Assembly: GCA_022113835.1 (NCBI GenBank)
Contig: JAILWY010000016.1
Coordinates: 10,013,501-10,077,500, forward strand
Reading direction: 5' to 3'
Length of the DNA: 64,000 bases
DNA from: Atopsyche davidsoni
Taxonomy: Eukaryota; Arthropoda; Insecta; Trichoptera; Hydrobiosidae
Both the position numbers and the translations under genes were made by a program. This document shows positions 11,410 through 25,705 of the stretch, one piece after another (position 1 is the first letter of the stretch; each line of letters opens with the position of its first letter). The notes beneath the pieces are model-generated. The model made no database searches, was not told the origin of the DNA, and saw only the letters and a list, made by a program, of their open reading frames with translations.

Positions 11410-12118
11410 ATCGAAATCGTACGTATTCATACGCAAAACCGCGTAAATCGAAAACAAACCATGTGCACATAATTCAGTCGTTAAATAAAAAAATATCGCT
11501 CTGCACGCGACGGCCGCCGAGTATTTCAATTCGTCAAGGGTTCGTGAATACTAGTTGACTGTATTACCGTACCATCGATGCAACGGACACCCCTGTTTGA
11601 CGGACTTTCGGATATAACGGAAAAAAAAAATTAAAACGTTTTAAATGCGAAGATGCAAAATAATTTTTTTTTTCGTAATTTTCGAGAGTTGATTAAAAAA
11701 AAAAAAAAAAACACTTTATTATTTATTAGTAGGATTACTGAAAGCAAGCGCGACGACATCAAACATCAACGTCACTTTCACGACGAGTGTCCGAAGACAA
11801 TTAAATACTATTTTGTATTTTTATATTTTCAAAAAAATATTTTTATTCAGCGGACTTTCGCCTTCAACGGACACCCCTCCCTCCCCCCCCCGTTGGTCTG
11901 TTATATCGAGGTTTTACTAAACAGAAATCACTTTCGTAGACGATCAATCTTATTTTCCTGATCGGTATGATGTCACTCGTTAGTCTTACTTGATGCGATT
12001 CAAGTTCGATGTTAGATGAATTAAAACAATTTTAGATCGACGAACCTTTGCAATGAAGTCCGTTATTAACAATTGTATTTGGTTTTTGGTCAAATCTTTG
12101 TAGGCCTCCTCGTGTTGA
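11410..12118. other. Upstream flank of the 11.2-kb island
   Basis: Includes the probable upstream (minus-strand promoter) side of the island, then AT-rich DNA with A and T runs and a C-run near 11884. A 102-codon plus-strand frame at 11653 is Phe/Lys-rich from homopolymers and is probably chance. Confidence 0.4.
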
Positions 12119-12765
12119 GTTAAGGAGGCAGATTACTTTGATGGGTCCATTTTCGAGTTTTTTGATAATTTTAGAAAATATTTTGCGAAAAATCTACTGC
12201 GACATTAGAAAAAAATTAAATGTCAAAAGTAAGATACATTCCTTTCTCTACAGATATGATTTTTTTCTTTACTTAAAATATTACTACTAATATGATACAT
12301 ATGGGTTTTCCCGATTGAAGTTTAGGCATTTGGACATTATTATGACCGACGGATCTAGAACCCTAAGCATTAAGGTGTTATTAAAAGGTGAATTTTAATT
12401 GGAATTAAAAGATTGCATATAAACATATGGTAAAGGGTTAGTTTAAAAATAAAACTTTAACAAACTTTGGTTTTGAAAAGTCGTCATTTTATCAAATTTT
12501 TCAACATCAAAAGAACTTCTATTAAATAATTTAAAAAAAGGTAAATATAATATATAATTTTTTTTAATAATATATAAAAAAATCAACTTTCAATATAGAA
12601 AAATCAAGTGACAATTAAATAAATGAGATGACAAGATTCGCAAAAAAGTGACAAAAGCTTGCAGATAATAATACACCTTTTTTGTCAGTACGGAGCAAAC
12701 TCGAAAAACGAAATAGAAGCATTTCATTAATTTAATTGTCACTTTATTTAAAAAATGATTAGAGT
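12119..12765 (+). repeat. Repeat R3, copy 1
   Basis: Starts GTTAAGGAGGCAGATTACTT then TGATGGGTCCATTTTCGAG. It runs collinear with 42550-43000 for more than 450 bp, for example TTTTCCCGATTGAAGTTTAG and AACAAACTTTGGTTTTGAAA. Near its right side, AAGTGACAATTAAATAAATGA (12607 on) is repeated in inverse at about 12723-12752, so this copy has an internal hairpin. The clear right terminal repeat seen in copy 2 is not visible here. Confidence 0.7.
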
Positions 12766-13289
12766 TTTTTTAATCCCATATTTTAAAAACTATGTAAATT
12801 GTGGGATATGTGTATTTCTTCGACTGCCTCTAATAATAAAAACGATACCCCTTTTTCCTTCGATTTATCCTTGGACAATTAGCTGTAGCTTATAAGTCGA
12901 AATAGGAGATTCAGGCTTTTTTACCATCGTCAGGAATTCTCTGCGTCTCTTTGTTTTGGGTGTTTTTTATGTCAAGTTGAATCGCGACGACATGGGTAAA
13001 GTGTTGTCCTTTTTTTTATAAACAAAAACATTTTATTTTCCACCCGTTGTTTTGAAAGTCTAAGCCTCTGGCTAATCAATATACATTTAAATCAAATTTC
13101 CAATTGTATATCTGATAGTTCCTTTGTAATAAAAGGATGATTGCATTATATAAACTCAGTAAATTAACTTAGCTTATCCTTCTGTTTTATTTTGGTCATA
13201 TTTATCATTGTTATCTCGTCCTTAGTTATTTATTCAACTTATTCTTAAACTCATGCAAGAAATGATTTTTTTACTACACATATTTTTTT
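12766..13289. other. AT-rich sequence, nothing recognised
   Basis: No supported gene or repeat match. Confidence 0.4.
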
Positions 13290-13415
13290 AACTCAATTAC
13301 GAAAAAAGAGTAATCCATGTACGCTACCACCTAAGCCACATGTTGTAAGCCCCAACCTTCGCGCAAGACCAAGGGATTATTGCCACACACTGTATTGTAA
13401 ATTAACGTAAAAGAA
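13290..13415 (+). repeat. Dispersed repeat R4
   Basis: ATCCATGTACGCTACCACCT, AAGCCACATGTTGTAAGCCC, then CGCGCAAGA and GCCACACACTGTATTGTAAA. The same blocks occur inverted at 60890-61015, and diverged versions of the first blocks lie at 49300-49645. Confidence 0.7.
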
Positions 13416-15694
13416 AATATATTTTTTTTTCCAAAGCAATTATTTTAATACTATTCATTAGATCAAGCTCAATTCAAGGTGTCGGACATTTCTGGCAGGT
13501 TTTTCTCTAAAAATGTGAAGCACACATGTAAACAATCCGTGTCGTGATATTGCGTCAGCCAGGCGGGTGACATGCCCGCCGGTCGAACGCACCGGAAACC
13601 ATTTATTTATATTAAATTAACTCTCTTCCGTGTGAAAACAGGCCGAAAATAGATCGGAGATTGCAATGGCGCAACCTTCAATACCCACAAAAATAAATAA
13701 ATACCCACAACACAAATTTCGTACATTCAAAGGGAAATATTTTTAGAACTAGTAGAAGAAAACTGAAAGTCCTCTTTCCGTCTGCTATTTATAATTTAAT
13801 CGTGTTTATCATTTGGTTGAGTCTAGAAGCCAAATTTTCAATGTGAATTGCTGAGTATTTTTTTTAAGCAAGAATTTTTCGATGTTTATTTGATCGGTTG
13901 AGAGTTTGTCCACTCACTTTGCGCTCTCTTCACATTTTTCCCGGATACAAATCTGCATTTAAATATTTACATAAGATATATTAGAGTATATAATAATATA
14001 ACCTTCCATGTGTAACGAATAACGAATAACTCATTATTGATCATCGTCAAGCCCTAGAAAAATAGCATATGGTAATTCTTGAGTGAGCAAACACTACGAC
14101 CACACCTTTTGAACAAAACATCGTATGTAACAAACAGCAAAAGTTACGTATATATTTTAAGTATGAGTATTTTTTTAATGCTTTTATAACAAAACTGAAT
14201 AGAGTTGATGACCATAAATTACAGTCAGGGTTTTCTTACAGTCTTACACTGTACATAATTACTTTCTTACAGTCATTGTAGTGAAAGATGTCTCTCGCTC
14301 GTAGAGTATAGGTTTGAAAAAGATATCATGTGGTTTTGGTTTCATTTTGGTTTTTGGTTACTGCTTAGAGTTCACATGCATTTGAAAGATAGTTATAAAA
14401 GATGAATATTTTCATGAAAATGACCTCTCGAAAGACTAAGTTAAAAAAATAGAGAACATGATGATAAACCGTTGAAAATAAGCAACGGTAAAAATTAATT
14501 AAAACAACGAGTAATTGATATATTCATATTGTAATAAAAAAAATCAGTATCTGTATAGACACAAGTTGAGCTTCTAATATTGTAAAAACTATTAGAAATC
14601 GTGTTCAGATAAGTATGGCATACGATTACAAATAAAACAAACGTCAATAAATCGTGATAAGAAAATACACATTTAGTCGTGCGTTATATGCAATAGTTAA
14701 TTTTACAAACATATCCTGCACACAAGTAAAAAAAAAAATATTATCAGTTTGATAGTAACAACGTGAAGAATGTAAGTCAATATTTAGAAATCTTCAAGCA
14801 AATAAAAACAGTATTTTTAAATCTGTTTTTATTAGACTTCACAAAAGTTATTCACACGAAAGAAACAGATTTTAAAGGTATATGCTATAGCATTTTGTTA
14901 TAGTATTTTTGTATACAAAAATACCTATGAAAAAAGAAATAGTACATACATATAATACATAAAATATATGGTTTGTTTATATATCTGCTTTACGAGTGTG
15001 TAATTGTGCAAACACTTGTGACAGTGTAAATTATTTCCATTGATATATGATTCCTTACACTGAGCTAACCGTTGGATTATTAAAAATGTAAAGGGTAAAT
15101 AAAATATACCGCATGTTAAAAAATAAACATGAAAAGACATTGTGTCTAGTTTCTCTCGATTCATGAAAAGTATTGCCTGCGAAGCGATGACAGTTATTTA
15201 TTGATTATTCGACTGTTTTGATAAGTATTAAATATTAATGTGCAAAAATTTTTCATATGGAGGCAATTCATTTTACAAAGGTTTTAAAAAATCTCCCATT
15301 CGAGGCAGAGTTTCGCAAGACGCCGTGACAATAATTACAACAAAAAATTCGGGTTATTGTGTTATTGAAGTATTTTATTTTCAATGTCTGATTTTTAATA
15401 TTGTAAATATTTTTTTCACGTTTACGCATCGTCCAAATGTTATATTATATTTTTATGGACAAAACGGCATAGAAATCTTGAGAACAGAGAAAAAAATTAA
15501 GTATGAAAGAGATTCACAGATCAATTTTCAGTACAAGCTCTAAATCTTAGAAGCTTAAAAACATTAGGACGTTTAAAACCGATAGCGATGCTAAAAAAGC
15601 GTTAGGTATCGTGTTTTGGTTAAATTGATCATAATAGAAAATATAGCTTACTATAGCTAATTTTACGAGGAAAACTTAAAATAAAAATAGGCAT
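13416..15694. other. AT-rich sequence with one GC hairpin
   Basis: Non-coding in appearance. A hairpin GGCGGG/CCCGCC (13562-13580) lies in a small GC-rich patch. Open frames at 14925 (minus) and 15238 (plus, 101 codons) are AT-driven and without motifs. Confidence 0.4.
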
Positions 15695-15840
15695 TGGAAA
15701 GAGAAGACTAATGTGGATGTGGAGTTTACGCCAGTGGCTGGAAGTCGGGAATACTGCCAAATTAGTAAATCTCAGGTAAATTAAAAGGCTCAGGACAAAC
15801 ATATGTTTAGTGAAATGGTCACCAACATTCTCTCATGCAA
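15695..15840 (+). repeat. Repeat R1, alternative-body subfamily (R1b)
   Basis: TGTGGATGTGGAGTTTACGC, CAGTGGCTGGAAGTCGGGAA, then the shared tail TAGTGAAATGGTCACCAAC. The body matches the inverse of 19942-20095 and, partly, of 37655-37810. Only the tail matches the 45706-type R1 copies. Confidence 0.65.
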
Positions 15841-18800
15841 ATAATATTTTGAGTGAAAATTGACCTTTCTAAGAAATGTCTACGTGAAGTCAAATAATTT
15901 TGCATATTTTCTGCTTGATTATGGAGTGAAGGCACACTCTATGAACAAAAGGCTACCTTGGTTTCTGTTTCGGACAGTGGTCCTCATACGAGGCCATCTT
16001 TTATTCGTGTGTTTATACTAATGATATTAAAATACAGGTTACTAACGAGCAGACATACTTTTTCACAGTGAAGTAATTTCCTATGTTATTTAACCATTCC
16101 CGGCCTTTTTGCTTGCGGTCGCGTGCGATGGCGGATAATACAGAAACCTGTTGATTAAATGGAATATAAAACGATGCGAAGGGTCAAGGGAAATCGTAAA
16201 TGGCTTTCCGACATACAGATTACATTGCGACCTCGGTTTCCAGCCGTCATATTAGATGTCGTTACGTATTTATGGCTAGTCGTGTATAAGAAACACTGGT
16301 CAGATAAAAATTACCCATAGATTAAACAAAGCCAAAAAAATAGTTTTATAGTCAATACGTAGTGCGTGATCTCGGAAAATAAATGAAAATGTTGCCTACA
16401 AACAAATCGTGAGCTTAATCCACCGTCGTAATAAATATAACCAGTTTATCAATTGTACTAGTATATTTCAGATATTTACGCCAGAAAATTTCTGATCAAC
16501 ACAGCTATAACAATTAAAGTTAGCTTCCGCAATCAATCGAATCATAAATAAAGTAAAGCTATGATTTCGTTATAATCCGTATAATACGATCCTGCATAAT
16601 CTAAAAATATTTTTTTGCTAGTAAGCCTACCTAATTGATAGGGTTTATTTTGTAATAGAATGCTCATTCTTGAAGTCTTCTAAAGTGTTGGTTATCACGT
16701 TGAACCCACGGGGATGGAGAGTGAGGCCTTAACCCAGAGTTCAAAAGTTCTAGTCTCCACCCTGTTAATGGAATCCCATAGCTATGTAATCAGAGTTTTG
16801 TTTGGTGTTATTTATCATAAATAAATATATATATATATATATTTAAAGGTGCATTCGGGTCAGTGATTTCTTGATTTATATTGAGAGTTTATTAGATTTC
16901 CGCTATGACGGATTAATTTTATATTGACGTAATTTAGTCCAAGAAGAAGAAACTGACATTGCACGTTAATGATATTAATGATTAAATAACAATATGACAC
17001 AAAAAAAAATTATTCTCAAAAATTCTTATCCCTCTGTAGATTTTATCTCTGTGTGCATCTGACAAATTACTTAAACCAACTCTGCGGTAAAGCTAATATC
17101 GTGTGACCTCCCAGCACAATGAATGCGGTTTTAAACTTCATTATTATTTACAATTCATTGAACACCAACAAATGTGGCGGGTCTAATGGCCTCTATTCGC
17201 CCAAGATAGGCCAGGGCGGCGATGGTTCTACTAAACTGGCCAAACTGTATTTTTAAATATATATATATATATATATATGTTGTATCAATCGAGGTCACAA
17301 TTGAGCCATACTTATCAGCTGATAATAGAAAAAAAATGATTATTTATCTTTAAATTTGTAAGTTAATTTCATAATCGCGTCGGATAAGGCGACAAATTAT
17401 TGGGGCTTTGATAATGCGCTGTCTCTTTCTCGTGGACTGGCCCCAGATAACCCTAGAGCGTGACAGACATATTTAGAATTATATAACAGAAAACATTTAG
17501 TCTAGTGTTTAACAGTCTATGATGCAATTATTTAATTACAAGCAATGTATTGAAAGTATTGACCCCATGCAATTGGTTAAATCAGCTTTATTCTAGCTAG
17601 TACTTCTATAAAAAAGAAATCCATTCCAAAAATCTATTATCGAAGTGCTGTTTATAATCACAGATAATACAAAAATATTTGTATTAAATAATTAACATCT
17701 AAAGAGGCATTAAAACTAAAGAATTTATATGATAATATATAACTTTACTGAGACGTTAATGTTGGTATCAATAAGTACCTTTATTTTAGTAAGCATGATT
17801 TGATTAATTCCATTCGCAATAGATCGCATTAAAACAATAATAAAATTATTTTATTATAAATGTCTAATAAGTTATTATATAATAGTATAAATATATATAT
17901 TTATACTATAAAAAATAATTAATTTACATAATAATATAAATAAAGCCCTAACATCTTTCCGTAATGAAGCAGTGATTATTATTAGAATCACTGAAAAACA
18001 GATAGGTGAACACTAATTGTATTCATATTAGTTTTAAGTTAGACATGAGTTGATGATGAACATGTACGGATATGATTATTGCCGATGTTTCGGTTACGGT
18101 ACTAGAAAAGTTTTTAAGAAAACAGGAGTTAAAAAAAGGAGATAGAAATAAAAAAAAAAATGACTTTCCGCCACGTCTGTTTAGCGATACGAGGAAAAGA
18201 ATTTTGAGTGTGATTTTGTGCAAATGTAATCATTAAAACGGACAGGAATTAATTTTTTTTTTATACAAAGCGTTCATAGTATTGAAAATTGCTAAAAATG
18301 ACTTAATGTATTCGGATCCATTGTGATCGAGCGATGTGTGACCCCGGGTCAGACTACGCCCGCTGGCCATTGTATAATTCGTGTGACGCTAACGGGGAAA
18401 AATTTCCTTAAGGATAGCACAGCGATGCTATAAAATGCGTAGATATTATAAAATACGAATCTTCCCGCTGCAGCGTCGTTCGCGATGCCGGTGACCTTGA
18501 CTCGTCTTTGGAAGCAATAACAATTAGACTTTCACAACGAAAGCTTGTTTTTTGAGTGTTTTTGCCTTTTGAATTTTGATGATATTTAGATAGCATTCAT
18601 TTATCAATTAATTGATAAACTTTATATAAAACGTCAATAGTTTTCATGTGTTATTAAAATCAGATGAAATCATTGCAAGGCTAATTTAAAAATTATTTCA
18701 TAATCTCCTAGCCACTAGGCAATATGTATTTGTTTTTACATCAATTTTTACACGCTGGAGTTATGTGAGCAAGTATTATTTTCAAGTGTCCAATACGCCT

Positions 18801-19577
18801 ATGACAAAAAATGGCTATGCCAATTGACGTTTCTTGGTAAATTATGTACTGTGAGACTATTTCATGGCAGACGTACCGACCACGTCCACTCCAAGGCTAA
18901 CCGGTCTTAGGTTGCATTTCTTTAGATCAACGTTAATGAACAAATATTACTTTGACACAGTGCAAGTAATTACTGGCATGCAATCAGTGCATTGCTTATA
19001 TTATTTTACAATCCATAAAATATACATGAAAATATTTACTCTTTTATAAAAATATATTTGTAATAAACATCCTTGTTGGTTCATTTATAAAATCATAACG
19101 CAAGGAGTAAATTTATTTTTTACTATAGTAAAAACTGAGATTAATTTCTTATATAAAGCAATCATTACCAATCGGTAAAAAAGTTTAAATCTTGGCTAAA
19201 TACATAATTTATGATTGTGTCGGCATATATATATTTTTTAAATTGTTTGTTTTTAGTTTATTCAAAGGATATTAATTACCAAACATGTTATTAAATTATA
19301 AAATTTATTAAAGATATTAACTTTATTGCACATGGTGCATCTAAAACTTTATTACCTATAAAGCATTTTTTACTTGCAGCAACACATTTCAGCACTTCCA
19401 TTAAAACCAATCGGCGGCCAGCAATAATTAAAAATAATGATCAAATTAGAAAACGGCAGCCATTTTACTAAAAGATCGACGAAAAAACCTAAAAAAAAAA
19501 ATTTGTACCGAAGTAATTAACGACCTTTTTTTGTTCGCGTTTTAACCGCTTCGATTTTCGTTTTGACCGTGTGACAT
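15841..19577. other. AT-rich sequence with (TA)n tracts
   Basis: Long non-coding stretch. (TA)n microsatellites lie at about 16826 and 17256. A TGACCTTGA (inverse TCAAGGTCA, a monomeric nuclear-receptor site type) lies at about 18491 in a small GC-richer patch. No gene supported. Confidence 0.4.
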
Positions 19578-19599
19578 CCGCGGGACGAGACTCCCGCGG
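19578..19599. other. Perfect GC-rich hairpin
   Basis: CCGCGGGA, loop CGAGAC, TCCCGCGG: an 8-bp perfect stem with 6-nt loop in otherwise AT-rich DNA. There is no T-run right after it. Function unknown. Confidence 0.5.
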
Positions 19600-19941
19600 C
19601 GTCGTGTCGCTAGAACTTCGTAGATTTCCCGTCGTATTGATTTTTTTCCACGCATTTGATTGATAAAACCTTAGGTAATTTGAATCCGGCGTCCGTTAAT
19701 TGGCAGGCATACGCCGTGCGACTTTTCATCCAACATAATAAGTCAGAAGGTTTAATTGGTACATAAGAGCGAATCATAAATTCCGGAGTAAGCACCTCTC
19801 CCTTTTACAACTTCACGAATGCTTCATATATTTCCGCAGGAAATGGTTACGCTGACATCTTCTAATGTCTTCCATGGGAAATGTAGGCGTAGTGAAAATT
19901 TGTTAATATATATCGAATTTAATGACTAGTCCAATTTAATA
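19600..19941. other. Mixed-composition stretch, no firm gene
   Basis: A 61-codon minus-strand frame (19610-19795) has balanced composition but no recognised domain or clear splice sites. Confidence 0.3.
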
Positions 19942-20095
19942 ATTCTTCTCAAAGTGCCTCTCTTCAAACCAGGTTGGTCACCATTTCAATGAACATATGT
20001 TTGTCCTAAGCTTGTCTAACTAATTCGGCTGCATTCCCGACTTCCAGCCACTGACGTATATTCCCCATCCAGGTTAGCTTTCTCAATTTAACACT
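19942..20095 (-). repeat. Repeat R1b, inverted copy
   Basis: AGTGCCTCTCTTCAAACC, AGGTTGGTCACCATTTCAAT, GAACATATGTTTGTCC, then ATTCCCGACTTCCAGCCACT. This is the reverse complement of the 15695 copy. Confidence 0.65.
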
Positions 20096-21276
20096 ACTTA
20101 AAATCATTTTAAAAATTAATACTAAAGGAACTAGCGATATTTGCTATATTTAGTTTATATGTATATGTTACTAAGGTAATCGATTTGCACACAAAACGAA
20201 GTCGTAAATTTATATTTATTATATATACTATAAACTCGTAGGGGTAATACATACAAAAAATTAGACTAGAAACAGCAGTACTGCTTGAAAATCAAAAAGC
20301 CAACCTGCTACTAAACACAAAGTCCTGAGCAATGAGCAATCTATGTTTTTTTTTTTCAATTCGTATTAATTGGCTACAAGTTTGAATAAAAATTAAACCA
20401 GAACCACGTAAATCCACGTTAAAACACTTGATGTATAAAACAAGAAAAATATAGCAAATTAAACACAATCTGTGAATCTTATCGATTCGTATAACTTTGA
20501 GCACATGTTTATATTTTACTTCAGCTTAATAGAACGAGGCGACTTCCTACATTATAATATGTAAGCATGGATGTCTTCTTCTAATAAAATTTAAAAAAAC
20601 TTAATGGGATTGCAAATCATTCACTATCAAAATGATAAAAACAATATCCGAAGTTTGCACGCTAAAAACATGAATGCTTCAATTGAAAAATTTTAGTAGA
20701 CATATCCTGTAATTAAAAACTTGTTGTGTTTTTGAAATATATTCGCCGATCATCAACCTTCAGATTGAAATTTATATCGATCACTATTTTTTTTAAAATA
20801 CTAAATAAATAATTTGCTATATGTTCCAGGAAGTTTCAACAATTAAACGTGCTAATAAGGACAAACAAATTAAGGCTGACATACTTCAAATTATTGTGGC
20901 AAAACAAATCATAAAATGGATTTATTTTTAATGATTCTTACAGATATCGAGAAACAATATTCGATATTATAAATAAATATATATATACTGTTCGTTTAAG
21001 TTATTTTTAAGTGGAGTAAAAAAAAACAATGTATCCGATAACACCGAAACGAAACTCCGATACAAAATGAACGATGAAGATTTATGTTGACATTGTTTTG
21101 TCGAAACAAATCGTTTTTTCACGAGATTGTAATATAACTAACATGACTTTTTTCATAGTAGTATATCTGTTTTATCAAAAAACACGCAATTGTTCAAAGT
21201 AATCATAAACAATGTTCTCACCATTAACTTCATCGTAAAGGTTGTTTCTCAAAAAATATATAATAAACAGCTGCCA
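20096..21276. other. AT-rich sequence, nothing recognised
   Basis: Only short AT-driven frames. Confidence 0.4.
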
Positions 21277-21744
21277 TTAAAAATGACAAGCAGAGAACCA
21301 GCGAATAATCAATACATATGCTAGAGTAAAAAAGATAGTAAACACGAATGAAAAGACATGGTAAAAAAAAAGAAAATAATTTATAAAAACAGTAACGAAC
21401 TTCCACAAGTAAAGCATAATAAGCAATAAAGTAGTAGCAACTAAAAATAAATAAAAAGAATCAATAATAAAGAATTGACTTAGCACTAGCACAGGTGGCC
21501 TGGAAGAATGCCGTCCTCGTCTCTGCTCCAGCAATACAGAGCAGCCCATCATGAGAAGACGAGAAACTAGTTTTTTGAAGACTGGACAACCCACAGTATT
21601 CCCATGTTTTTTTTGCAACTTCTTCATCGATAATGTGACAAAAACGAGATGACCCACGATGCTTAAAATAACAGCCAATATTAGTCGCCCAACTGAATTT
21701 GATCCAAAAACAAACTCCAGGCCAGTGAAAAGTAAAATAAACAC
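21277..21744 (-). CDS. 155-codon open frame, hydrophobic, unknown
   Basis: The longest intact minus-strand frame outside the mariner. The peptide is hydrophobic with several stretches long enough to cross a membrane (residues about 1-15, 20-40, 85-110, 112-150) and a polar middle (QRRGRHSSRPP). The minus strand is T-rich here, which lowers stop frequency and makes Phe/Leu/Val-rich peptides by composition alone. I see no splice sites, no Kozak context and no family motif. It could be a decayed multi-pass receptor, or chance. Confidence 0.15.
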   Translation of the reverse strand: MFILLFTGLEFVFGSNSVGRLILAVILSIVGHLVFVTLSMKKLQKKHGNTVGCPVFKKLVSRLLMMGCSVLLEQRRGRHSSRPPVLVLSQFFIIDSFYLFLVATTLLLIMLYLWKFVTVFINYFLFFYHVFSFVFTIFFTLAYVLIIRWFSACHF

Positions 21745-24700
21745 TGTGTGGTATAAATGAGATGATAAAAATTAAAAACGAAATATTGTATAGAGTTTGT
21801 CTTTTCTGCTGTATATATCAGCTGTGTACCGCAATAAAATTTTATTATTATAATTTGCAAAAGACAGTCTTTACAGATTGGTTTAGAGCCCGAAATTATT
21901 TCAATATGTTAAAATTTAATAACATATTAAAAATATGTTGCCATGAATAATGTATGCGATTTACTCAATACGTTGAGCTTAAATTATAACCTTCGTTTCG
22001 TATTCAAGCTCAGATCGCATAACAGATTAAAAATAACATTTCTAAATTAATAATAGCCCAAGTTTGCCATTGCATTTCTATAAAAGTAGTTGAATCTGAA
22101 ACCTGATCCTTGATATACATGAGGGCGCAGGTCCGAATTCCTCCAATGCCTTAAACATATTTTTAGAGGCATTTGTGGAAGATAAGTCATTTCATCGATT
22201 ACATGTGTTTACAATAAGCCTGTGTGGGTAAAAATGTGGATTAATTATTATTATTAGTCATTGCCTAACAAATAGACTGGGTATTTATCTACTAAAAAAC
22301 AAACCTAATTTTAGCTTTGTAAGTCTTTATGATTATTACTGCGAATCGTCCGTTGTTTTTTTTTACAAATGACGAAAATACACTACCATTAATGGATTGT
22401 GAAATCTCTCCAAGTTGTAGGACTATTATTTGACCGCATCGATATTTACTTTGAAAATAAATTAAAATTTAATTTAAAATATGCTAGAAAATATTTATTA
22501 CCCTGCTCATCGAAAAACACCTTAAACATAAATTATATAGCTCGTAATCGCTTGTGGTTTTCGCCCACAACATGAAAAATTTAAATTCACCTTTTACCGT
22601 TAAATTCAAGATTTGCCAGAGAAAATTTAAAAAAAATATATATATATATATATTATAAATTTAAATTTGATTTTCTGATTTTTTTAATAAATCATTTTTA
22701 CAACGTAGTTCTTAAACATAAATAATTAGACATTTAATTAATTAAGCAAGATCATAATTTTTTAGAGTCCGTAAATTCTATTCACTATTTTTCAGTACTA
22801 AAATAGGAGGATTTCCCAGAAGCCGTTTTGAATGAGTTATTAACTATAACACATCAAATAGCTTGTAATTGGTTTTAAATGTATTTCAACAAATGCGTAA
22901 TGAGACATTAGATTAAAATGTTTTGTGAATATCGTATTAGTCATGTATATATTGTATTTAGAAAGTCAAACTATAAATTAAATATCAATCATAACACAAA
23001 ATATATTTTAACGTTGTCATATAGTAGACACGAATATGCGATTTTGCCCCAAACAAAGCGTTAATCTTTTCATATTCGAAAAAAGCCAACCTGCGAAAAC
23101 CTATTTCTTAATGAAACTTCAATTTTTTTATAATAGTAATTTAGACTTGAGACTTAAAAATATTAGAAGGCATTAATAAATAATACATTAAAGTCATGCC
23201 CTATAAGCAGCCCATGATATTGAAATTTACATAAGAAATTGATTTGACAAAAGTGAGCTGATTTGTATTATTTACCTATCTGGATTTGTATTATGCCCAT
23301 GTTATAAAACACTGATTATACTAAAAAATAACAAGCAAGCTGTTAAATACACCACATAGGCTTATTAAAATACTTTTTAACTGAAAACAATACTAGCAAA
23401 AATAGTAAATAAATATCACTAAAGTTTGTAAATTACGATTCAATCAAATGAATCTCTTTGGAAATATGTCGCAATATTTCATAATATTAATCGTACCAAT
23501 AAATATAAAGTTGAAACAACTCTTAAAATATTTTTTATACTAATAAACACCGTGATGGGATTCCACCAAGTAATTTCTATCAAAAAAGTAAAACATATAA
23601 TCCTTTAAGAAAATAAGGTTAAAGCAAGCCATTCAACATCTTGATAATCATTGTTAAATTTAATCAGTCTTTTATACTTTTGGCTGTTCTCTAAATATAC
23701 CGGGATAGCCAAAACAATGAATAAAAAACTGAATTGGTTAGCTGAATATTACATATGGTTACGCACTGTAGAATATATTTTACGACGTAGGTGGACCGTT
23801 GCACGTTTCTGCGACATGCTGGACGGTTTTTTTTTATCAAAACAAAAAATGGACGAATTTAGCAACCGCTAAACCGAGCCAAAAAAAAAAACAGGTATAC
23901 GTTTCGTGAAAATTGCATGGATACAAATATTTCGGTAATATATTTACCAGAAAATTTCCATTTCATATTTAAATTTCATTTAATTAATGTTTATTTATTG
24001 TATGCAACGATATGCGGCCAATATACATGCTATTTTACAAAAAATACTTTTATAGGTTGGCGAAATATTTTTCATTAACAACTAAGTACTTTGTGTCAAA
24101 AGTATTGAAAATATTTTTAATTTAATAGATTAATTAATTTTCCTACAAAGCTATAATTTATCTTCCATCCACAACTATCGAAACCTGTTATTGAATTGTT
24201 TAAATCAGGAGAAATAATAATTGTTTCACTGCATAGTCTCTCATTTCCAATTTCTTCTTGGCTGCTAACTAGATCAAAATAAGAAATGCATTCTCGGAAG
24301 ACATTATAAACTTGGCACTTCAATATTTAATTATATTTTAGAATAGATGACTTTTTTAAGAATATTATTTCTATATTTTCAAACAGTGGACTAAATCTCA
24401 AAGACCAATTTAAATATCGTTTACAAACGTTAAAAAAATATTTTGTGTGTGATGATTTTCATTGTTTTCTTTTTATAATGCATTCACGATATATGAATAC
24501 TTTTTAAGGAACTATGATATTTTTTAAGGACCTATTCAGTTTGATAATTCCAACGTAAAATTCTATGACCTATGATCATTCAAAATTATAAGAAATGAAA
24601 CTGTAGTATACAATATAAGAAGTAAAGATATTTAAAGGATTTGTAAAACTTAATTCGCTTTGGATACTTCGAAAACTTCAGGCCATGGTGCCTATATTAT

Positions 24701-25705
24701 GTATATATTTTCACGACATAGCATCAAAATATAACATTATTATAAAAATTATTAGTAAAAACGCCAAAACGCCTCCGCTAAAATAAATAAAAAGTGTAAC
24801 CTTTTGGCATAAGTTATAATTTCGTATATTTCATTCTGAACCCAGAACTAAAAATATTTTCACAGGAAAAAAAAAACGACGATAAAATCTTATCCTGAAT
24901 ATTTTTAAAATTATTAAAAAACTAGCATCTAGACTAAATATGCATTTAAAAATAAATATAAATAAAACTGTTAACACAGATTGATATCTGAATTACAAAA
25001 AAAAGTATGCTATGAACATTTAATAATATTTTATAACATCAATCATATCTCAATCAATTAAATAATTTATTTTTGTAAGATTTATCATACCCTTCAATCA
25101 TATACTAAGAATAAATACGATGTATTTAAGATAAGGTTTATTTTTCAAATAAGCTTGTAACAAGATAAGCAAAAATGATTATAAGCTATTACTTAAATAA
25201 TATCCAAAAACGTATCATTGGACAACATATAATCATGGTAAAAATTTAAAGATAACACTTTTTATTGATTTCTTATTATTTGTATGTACTTATTTATGAT
25301 AACTTACTTAATATTTACAATTTAAAAAATAAAAATTAATTAGATAAAACGATTTTTTTAAACCTATTTTTATAAATCACAATCTTACATAGCCATAGTT
25401 GCCTTCAATTGATTCAAATAGGCTTATCCATTTCTCGCATGCTTTCTGAGGCTTTCACAGATAGGAGTGGATCAGAATAAAACGATTTTTTAAGTTTCCT
25501 GTATTTATTGGTAAAATAACTTAAAAAATAAAAATAACTCTCGTTATGTCAACAAAAACCATTGTTTATTGACATCACTACAATACAATAGCTAGATTTT
25601 TAATTTATAGTTTGAGTGTTATAATAAAAACCTATCTGCTAACCATTGTTATTATAGCAACATTACAGTGTAATAATATGTAATGAAATAATATATTATT
25701 ACAGG
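21745..25705. other. AT-rich sequence, nothing firmly recognised
   Basis: A (TA)n tract lies at about 22636. GGTCCGAATTCC at about 22130 resembles a tRNA-type B box, but no A box precedes it at the right distance. Short frames at 23651 and 24117 have no motifs. Confidence 0.4.

Noticed and set aside
11653..11961. 102-codon plus-strand frame
   Set aside because: Lys/Phe-rich from A and T runs; no motif.
22120..22142. B box of a second SINE (GGTCCGAATTCC)
   Set aside because: No A box at the right distance and no tail; a single short match can occur by chance.
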